Shown in pieces: positions 54,401 through 58,847 of a stretch of 58,847 nt of DNA (position 1 is the first letter of the stretch; the number at the start of each line of letters is the position of its first letter). The translations under genes and the position numbers were made by a program. The notes under the pieces were generated by a model. The model saw only the letters and a program-made list of their open reading frames with translations, was not told the DNA's origin and did no database searches. The stretch is from Porticoccus sp. (lineage in GTDB: Bacteria > Pseudomonadota > Gammaproteobacteria > Pseudomonadales > Porticoccaceae): the NCBI GenBank assembly GCA_002707685.1, contig PANQ01000008.1, positions 65,345 through 124,191 of the forward strand. The letters run 5' to 3'.

Positions 54401-55283
54401 CGAGAAAAAAGACCTTTCCGGTTGGACATTTGATGAGTTGCCAACGAGTTTCACCATCCGGCAGCAGGGGCTGGCTATTCGCACCTATCCGGCGCTGGTT
54501 TGTGACGGAAACCGGGTGGATTTGAAGTTACTGGATAATCCGGCTAGAGCCGCCAATGAAACGGTCAGGGGGTTGTTGAAGCTCTATCAGTTGAGCTATC
54601 CGCAGGGGGTGAAATACCTGCGCAAAACGTTGCTGAAGGGCTGTGATTTGTCGTTGAAAGCCGCCCATTTCCAGGGTCGAGAGCAGCTGCTCGGTTCGCT
54701 GATAGATGCAGCCTATTACCGTTCGTTGATCGAGGGCAACGCTGTACCGCGAAACCGCCAAGCCTTTGAGCAGCAACTTCTGGAGGGCAAGGCGGAGATT
54801 GCCGGTGCCGCCCTGGAACTCGAAAAGCTGGTTCTCAGCTGTCTGCCCCTGCGGGCAGATGTGTATCGAGTCATTAAAAAACTCGGGTTCGTTGTTTTGC
54901 CCGCGGTGTCAGATATAAATCGGCAGATTGATGGTCTGTTCCGCGACGGTTTTTTGCTGGATGTGCCTGCGGAATGGTTGCAGCAATACCCGCGCTATTT
55001 AAAGGCGATCCTGGCGCGACTGGAAAAACTGCCGGGCCAGCCGGAAAAAGATCGACAGACACTACAGCAGCTGACAAAACTGGAGGATCGTCTCTATCCC
55101 TGCTTTGGCAAATGGGACGATCTCGCCGATGACGTTCGCAAAGAGATGTGGCAACACTACTTTATGTTGCAGGAATACCGTGTTTCACTATTTGCTCAGC
55201 AACTGGGTACGCGTATGCCTGTTTCAGAGAAACGGATAACTGCCCACTGGTTCGAGTTGGAGTCAATGCTGGCAGGGACCTGA
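51405..55283 (+). CDS. hrpA: ATP-dependent RNA helicase HrpA
   Basis: A 1292-residue DEAH-box helicase. Motif I is VAGETGSGKTTQLPKICLE, motif II DEAHERSLN, motif III TSATID, and the conserved motif VI is QRKGRCGR. HA2 and OB-fold domains follow to about residue 700, then the HrpA-specific C-terminal extension to the end, matching the E. coli protein's size. It acts on stalled ribosomes and mRNA processing. It starts 22 bp after fadD, so cotranscription is possible. No frameshift is seen. Confidence 0.96.
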   Translation: MTDDVSQWRDRVALCLGVDRGPLNRQLDKIARRAAQGKPFDREMKAFLARLEKSSQQYHARRASVPSLTYPEDLPIAARREDLRKAIADHQVVIVAGETGSGKTTQLPKICLELGRGVAGMIGHTQPRRIAARTVANRITKELQQPLGETVGYQVRFSEQIGDNTLVKLMTDGILLADIQNDRLLHRYDTLIIDEAHERSLNIDFLLGYLKNILPQRPDLKVVITSATIDVERFSQHFDDAPIIEVSGRTYPVDVEYRPAEEDRDLSLQVLDTVEEILTLPKRGDILVFLSGEREIRETANLLRKAQLPHLEVVPLYARLSLAEQGRVFLPHKGVRVVLATNVAETSLTVPGIRYVIDPGTARISRYSYRTKVQRLPIEPVSQASANQRKGRCGRVSEGVCFRLYSEADFNNRPAYTDPEIVRTNLASVILQMLQLKIGDIRDFPFVEAPDQRLINDGFSLLQELHAVTPQGELTETGRQLSRIPADPRLGRMLLAAGKEGALRELLVIVSALSVQDPRERPADKQQAADEKHRQWQDKHSDFTALLNLWNTMEDQRQALGRNPFDRYCRQQFVSPLRIREWRDLHHQLHRYCRELKLPENRDPADYPAIHRALLTGLLGQVGFRHDEREFLGPRNRKFHVFPASGLFKKPPKWLMAAEIIETSKLYSHVNAAIEPEWLQELAAHLVKKSYSEPHYSARRGQVMAFEQQTLYGLPILTRKPCNYSAIDPSVCRDIFIRAALVEGEYRGKGAFFDHNQAMQENLEDMESRIRRRDVLVDDEVMYQFYQERLPLHIVNLKGFEKWRTEAEKKDPKLLWMDESLLIQRELDEDLETQYPDHLEWQGTAYPLSYHFEPGHPEDGVSVTVPVSILHQLPNYRFEWLVPGMLRDKCIALIKGLPKSLRRHFVPVPGFVDKALAGLKADDFPLAESLGQQLKRLSGVTVADGQWQQVELEPIYSVNIRLTDEQGELLAMGRNLTELKATYRGRVSQTINESSVDSIEKKDLSGWTFDELPTSFTIRQQGLAIRTYPALVCDGNRVDLKLLDNPARAANETVRGLLKLYQLSYPQGVKYLRKTLLKGCDLSLKAAHFQGREQLLGSLIDAAYYRSLIEGNAVPRNRQAFEQQLLEGKAEIAGAALELEKLVLSCLPLRADVYRVIKKLGFVVLPAVSDINRQIDGLFRDGFLLDVPAEWLQQYPRYLKAILARLEKLPGQPEKDRQTLQQLTKLEDRLYPCFGKWDDLADDVRKEMWQHYFMLQEYRVSLFAQQLGTRMPVSEKRITAHWFELESMLAGT

Positions 55284-55416
55284 TTTGGTGTGGTTTTTTG
55301 AATAATCCTGTATTAAAAATAGATCGGGAAACTTATTCTGTGGCATCCAGTCTGATTTTAGAGCCTTTCGTTTACGGTCGAGTATTCTTTCGGCCAACTA
55401 ACCTAAATGGAGATTA

Positions 55417-55713
55417 ATGATGAGCAAGCGTAACTTGAATCCACTGGCAGCGGCAGTTGGCGCCGCATTTATGGCATCCGTTGCCATTTCCCCAATGGCA
55501 TCTGCCACCGAGAATCCCTTTCAGGCCACTGAGCTGGGTGCAGGCTATAAATTGGCCGGTAACCATGGCGAAGGCAAATGTGGTGAAGGGAAATGCGGTG
55601 AAGGTGAAAAGGGAGATAAAGAAGGTAAATGCGGTGAAGGTAAATGTGGTGAGGGCGACAAAGGCAATAAGGAAGGTAAATGCGGCGAAGGCAAGTGCGG
55701 TGGTCAAGGGTAA
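55417..55713 (+). CDS. hvfA: EGKCG-repeat RiPP precursor (HvfA/bufferin-type)
   Basis: A 98-residue precursor peptide. Residues 1-32 are a Sec-type signal (LAAAVGAAFMASVAISPMASA), followed by a short linker and a low-complexity core with six EGKCG units interrupted by EKGDKEGK and DKGNKEGK. Family knowledge: such precursors (HvfA, bufferin/oxazolin type) have their cysteines converted by the MNIO enzyme to thiooxazole or oxazolone-thioamide groups and are exported to sequester copper. GGAG lies before the tandem ATG ATG start, so 55420 is an alternative. It is the first gene of a three-gene operon. Confidence 0.9.
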   Translation: MMSKRNLNPLAAAVGAAFMASVAISPMASATENPFQATELGAGYKLAGNHGEGKCGEGKCGEGEKGDKEGKCGEGKCGEGDKGNKEGKCGEGKCGGQG

Positions 55714-55733
55714 GTTGAGTAGCCTGTACGGCC

Positions 55734-56594
55734 ATGTTTGATCGCCAATACCCCGTCCAGGGGGCTGGTCTGGGATTGCGGCGAGCACTGATGGGTTCGC
55801 TGTGGTCCCAATCACCTGAAAATATCGATTTTATGGAGGTGGCCCCGGAAAACTGGATTGGAGTGGGTGGTCGCCTTGGCCATCAGTTCCGCGCCTATAC
55901 GGAGCGCTGCCCTTTTGTTTGTCATGGTCTCTCTCTGTCAATCGGTTCCCCCGCGCCGCTGGATTTTGAACTGCTGTCGAGAGTTAAAACCTTCCTAGAT
56001 CAACATCAGGTGCGTTACTACACTGAACATTTGAGTTATTGCAGTGATCACGGGCATCTCTATGACCTGATGCCCATTCCCTTCACTGAATCGGCTGTTC
56101 ACTACGTGTCTGGAAGAATTCGCCAGGTTCAGGATTTTCTCGGCCGGCGTATCGCAATGGAGAACGTCTCCTACTATGCGGCGCCCCAACAGGAAATGTC
56201 TGAAATTGACTTTATCAATGCGGTGATCGCAGAGGCCGACTGCGATCTGTTGCTGGATGTGAACAACATCTACGTGAACAGTATCAATCATCGCTACAAC
56301 GCAGAGGAGTTCCTCGCGCAATTGCCCGGAGAGCGGGTGGTCTATGCCCATATTGCCGGCCACTACAAAGAGGCGGACGATCTGCGAGTCGATACCCACG
56401 GCGCGGATGTTATTGACCCTGTATGGCATCTCCTCGATGTGGCCTATCAACAGTTTGGCATTGTGCCAACCCTGCTGGAACGGGACTTCAACATACCACC
56501 CGTGCCTGTCTTGCTGGAGGAGGTGGCGCGTATCCGACAGTCGCAGCAGTCAGCCCTGCAGACCGGGGAGCGTGGAAGAGTAGCCAATGTCTGA
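55734..56594 (+). CDS. hvfB: DUF692 MNIO enzyme (HvfB/BufB-type)
   Basis: A 286-residue multinuclear non-haem iron dependent oxidative enzyme. The TIM-barrel iron-binding pattern shows in [96 protein letters not shown] and a final [13 protein letters not shown]692 proteins modify cysteines of the adjacent precursor. The partner DUF2063 gene overlaps by eight bases, as usual. Confidence 0.93.
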   Translation: MFDRQYPVQGAGLGLRRALMGSLWSQSPENIDFMEVAPENWIGVGGRLGHQFRAYTERCPFVCHGLSLSIGSPAPLDFELLSRVKTFLDQHQVRYYTEHLSYCSDHGHLYDLMPIPFTESAVHYVSGRIRQVQDFLGRRIAMENVSYYAAPQQEMSEIDFINAVIAEADCDLLLDVNNIYVNSINHRYNAEEFLAQLPGERVVYAHIAGHYKEADDLRVDTHGADVIDPVWHLLDVAYQQFGIVPTLLERDFNIPPVPVLLEEVARIRQSQQSALQTGERGRVANV

Positions 56595-57360
56595 ATCATC
56601 CCTCGAATCATCAACCCTGCCGATGTTTCAGCAAACCCAATATGCATTTGCTGCACACCTGCGGGACCCGGATGCTAACCCAGCTCCCCCGGATATTGAA
56701 GACCGGCGTATGAAGATCTATCGGGAGCTGGTTTACAACAACATAGAATCGTTCATTGCAACCGGTTTCCCCGTGTTGAGGCAGTTGATCGCTGACCAGC
56801 AGTGGCATGCCCTGGTTCGCGACTTTGTCAGCCGGCATTGTAGCCATTCACCTTATTTTCTGGAGATCAGTCAGGAGTTTCTCAAGTACCTTCAGGAAGA
56901 GCGCCAGCCACTGGTAACGGATCCTCCATTTCTGCTGGAACTGGCCCATTATGAATGGGTAGAACTGGCACTTGATGTCGCCGAAGGCGATCTACCGGAG
57001 TTGCCCTATGTTCCTGTTGACGTGATGGCTGAGTCGCTGCAGGTTTCGCCACTGGCGTGGCGGCTATCCTATGAATATCCGGTTCATTTGATTGGACAGG
57101 AATACCAGCCAGCAGAACCGCCCGAGCAGCCGACATTTCTGGTGGTGTATCGTAACCGGGAACACAGCGTGAAGTTTCTTGAGAGCAACGCGGTGACAAT
57201 TCGGCTGTTGCAGTTGCTGGAGGCACGTCATTGCACCGGCCTGGATGCGCTGCAAGCTATTGCCACGGAGTTGGGGCATGACAACCCCGACGCCGTTATC
57301 GCTCACGGTGCGCAATTGCTTGAGCGGCTTTATCAACTGGATATTTTGATTTCACCATGA
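56587..57360 (+). CDS. hvfC: DUF2063 protein, MNIO partner (HvfC/BufC-type)
   Basis: A 257-residue protein with the DUF2063 N-terminal [55 protein letters not shown], where YRELVYNN and FP are diagnostic, and the C-terminal winged-helix-like part. These proteins recognise the precursor leader and present it to the MNIO enzyme. It ends the operon; no DoxX-type HvfD follows in this window. The opposing gene begins after about 100 bp. Confidence 0.92.
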   Translation: MSESSLESSTLPMFQQTQYAFAAHLRDPDANPAPPDIEDRRMKIYRELVYNNIESFIATGFPVLRQLIADQQWHALVRDFVSRHCSHSPYFLEISQEFLKYLQEERQPLVTDPPFLLELAHYEWVELALDVAEGDLPELPYVPVDVMAESLQVSPLAWRLSYEYPVHLIGQEYQPAEPPEQPTFLVVYRNREHSVKFLESNAVTIRLLQLLEARHCTGLDALQAIATELGHDNPDAVIAHGAQLLERLYQLDILISP

Positions 57361-57366
57361 CTACAG

Positions 57367-57407
57367 AGGAAGTGGCTAATGACGGCTATCAAGTTAAGTC
57401 ACTTCCC
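57367..57407. terminator. Weak inverted repeat after the RiPP operon
   Basis: GGAAGTG (57368-57374) pairs with CACTTCC (57400-57406) around a 25-base loop. It sits just after hvfC and before the convergent gene, so it may work as a terminator. No T-run follows directly. Confidence 0.3.
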
Positions 57408-57462
57408 CCGTATTTAAAAACTCCATGCCATGCTGTTGAAAATTTGTGATTTAAAGTTCTTG

Positions 57463-58847
57463 TCAAAGGTTTTGATAGGCTTGAATGGATTTTTTCAAAA
57501 CTGCCATTGCTTCTATATGGTCTCCAAAGCCTTGGCTTTCCATGTCGCCGTTTGGCCCCTTATAACTCTCGAACCAAATCCTGATGATATCCAATACTCC
57601 GGGAAATTGGCTATTCAATTGCGAGATGGACTCAACACCGGAGAATGGGCTGTCTTCTGAGATAACAGCAATCAGCTTGTCATCTTGCTCACCACCATCA
57701 AGCATTTTTAGCACAGCAATTAAGCGAACTGAGATAACCTCGCCGCGCGGAATTGATTGCCCCAGAACCAAAACATCAAGAGGGTCACCATCTCCACCCA
57801 ATTCTTTAGGCATTGCAGTGCTAGGGATGGTGCCGTAATTACCTGGATAGCCCAAGTAATTAACAATACGAGGTTTGTCGTTTTTGAGTTCCCAAATAAT
57901 TTGATGCGTATTGTGCCTATTCAGTTCCCATTTTGCCGATGTGCCTGTGGGTATTTCGATCAACGCATTGACTTCATTCGAGATGTTCATAGCTGGTATC
58001 TTCATCAAATCAGTAGTAGAAAAAAGGGTCGTCTGATCTCTAAAGATAAGATTAACGCTATGATTTACAGCTTTATCAAAGCTAAGCCCCTTGCCTGAGG
58101 CCTGCTTTTTGTAGAGAAGCATATAATCCAGTTTTTTGCCTTTTCTCGCGAGCTTCTCAAATTCCTTTTTATCAAAACCATCGTACTGCCCCATTTGCTT
58201 TGCGGATTTTCCGATACCTCCGATATTGTTACTATCAATGGACAAAATCAGCTCACTCACATCTTTAACGGCTTTTTGATAACCCTTCATTGAGTTCAAA
58301 TCATATTTATTGAGATTGATTTTATCGTGGATTTCTTTACCCCAGTAAAATTCCACAAAGTTAATCGCTGGCTTGGGTTTTTCCCAGGCAATTTTTCTAG
58401 AGAAATACATTAATGCACGATAAACGTTGTTATGAAAGTTCTCCAAGCCCAGTGATTCGGGCAGTGTTCTATGTGCAATTTTTTTAAATTTTTCATCGTA
58501 AAGCCAAAGATTATTTGCCGCTTCCATTTTTAGCCAGAAATCTTCCATTGTGGGAGTATCACGATAGTCGTCGGCAACAACAACATTGACTTCGAAGTCG
58601 GCTCCACCATCCTCCATATGCCAAAATACGTTAAATGTGTGATGTCCGTCCGTTAAATACAATTGATGGTCAGGGCCAATAACCACAGTTTTCATATCCA
58701 TTTTGTGAGTCCCAATGGGGTCAGTGCATTCAAATGAACTGGCAACAGAGGCTGTGGACTTGGCTGAAACAGTAACGATTGACTTTTGGCCATTAGTTTC
58801 ACAGATTTCATCAAATTTCTTTTCTCTGTCATGTTGATAACGACCAA
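57463..58847 (-). CDS. ParB-like domain fused to inorganic pyrophosphatase (5' end missing)
   Basis: The frame stays open to the right edge, so the N-terminus lies outside; the ATG at 58701 is internal, since YQHDREKKFDEICETNGQKS reads through upstream of it. The N-terminal part resembles a ParB-like nuclease/sulfiredoxin-type domain (LYLTDGHHTFNVFWHMEDGG). The C-terminal part is a family I pyrophosphatase: YPGNYGTIPSTAMPKELGG then DGDPLDVLVLG with the catalytic aspartates. Such a fusion is unusual; no activity is known. The middle (about 120-240 from 58701) is helical and Lys-rich. A secreted or exported state cannot be judged because the start is missing. It converges with the RiPP operon. 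Confidence 0.82.
   Translation of the reverse strand, partial: GRYQHDREKKFDEICETNGQKSIVTVSAKSTASVASSFECTDPIGTHKMDMKTVVIGPDHQLYLTDGHHTFNVFWHMEDGGADFEVNVVVADDYRDTPTMEDFWLKMEAANNLWLYDEKFKKIAHRTLPESLGLENFHNNVYRALMYFSRKIAWEKPKPAINFVEFYWGKEIHDKINLNKYDLNSMKGYQKAVKDVSELILSIDSNNIGGIGKSAKQMGQYDGFDKKEFEKLARKGKKLDYMLLYKKQASGKGLSFDKAVNHSVNLIFRDQTTLFSTTDLMKIPAMNISNEVNALIEIPTGTSAKWELNRHNTHQIIWELKNDKPRIVNYLGYPGNYGTIPSTAMPKELGGDGDPLDVLVLGQSIPRGEVISVRLIAVLKMLDGGEQDDKLIAVISEDSPFSGVESISQLNSQFPGVLDIIRIWFESYKGPNGDMESQGFGDHIEAMAVLKKSIQAYQNL

Noticed and set aside
55148-55417. 89-codon frame running across the hrpA end
   Set aside because: It overlaps the hrpA C-terminus in another frame and then the RiPP promoter region; there is no ribosome binding site or domain.
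55560-55710. Tandem DNA repeats that could be mistaken for a CRISPR
   Set aside because: The repeats are 15-30 bp codons for EGKCG units without unique spacers; they belong to the RiPP precursor.

Overview
The window looks like a gammaproteobacterial chromosome, probably a marine or environmental lineage near Pseudomonadales/Cellvibrionales/Oceanospirillales. The evidence is the dnaX-ybaB-recR cluster, the rnd-ycgL-ycgN run, nfeD-slipin, FadD, HrpA and a sigma-54/NorR-controlled flavohemoglobin. The genus cannot be fixed from the sequence alone.

Left part (1-16.6 kb): the end of an integrated conjugative or mobilisable island. It opens with the 3' end of a trbI/virB10-type conjugation gene and a DUF2274 gene. 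An XRE regulator with a palindromic operator candidate follows, then a compact five-gene operon: N6-adenine methyltransferase, a 937-residue protein of uncertain family, a DrmA-type helicase, a DrmB-type DUF1998 protein and a DrmC-type phospholipase-D protein. This is a DISARM-like anti-phage system whose composition fits neither classical class neatly, and it is the most interesting object here. Next come an AbiEi/AbiEii pair with a candidate operator, a tyrosine recombinase with a complete R-H-R-H-Y set, and a 3' fragment of tRNA-Leu(UAA) that marks the island's right attachment site.

16.6-19.6 kb: a short array of integron gene cassettes without an integron integrase. Cassette 1 carries DUF5343 + TIGR02391 genes, cassette 2 carries higBA with its own promoter and operator candidate, and a third, lacking a recognisable attC, carries a VOC/glyoxalase-fold gene. 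Two attC sites are visible, and each R'' box is the exact reverse complement of the R' box opening its own cassette. Decayed sequence follows.

19.8-41 kb: ordinary chromosome with accessory metabolism. It holds lemA plus an M48 protease, a PAS-GGDEF cyclase, a DODA-type dioxygenase, a DMT transporter, a zinc metallopeptidase followed by a 49-bp perfect palindrome and a fragment of its own paralogue, MetY, a GNAT enzyme, a histone-deacetylase-fold amidohydrolase, hmp/norR with a sigma-54 promoter, a secreted octapeptide-repeat protein, PhzF, an alpha/beta hydrolase, a Baeyer-Villiger-type monooxygenase and the slipin/NfeD pair.

41-55 kb: housekeeping genes. ttcA, dnaX (with a well-formed programmed -1 frameshift signal), ybaB, recR, rnd, ycgL, ycgN, an ABC-F ATPase, fadD and hrpA.

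55.4-58.8 kb: a three-gene RiPP operon of the HvfABC/bufferin-oxazolin kind (EGKCG-repeat precursor, DUF692 MNIO enzyme, DUF2063 partner). It faces a truncated gene that fuses a ParB-like domain to an inorganic pyrophosphatase and runs off the right edge. No rRNA, complete tRNA, CRISPR array or transposase gene was found.
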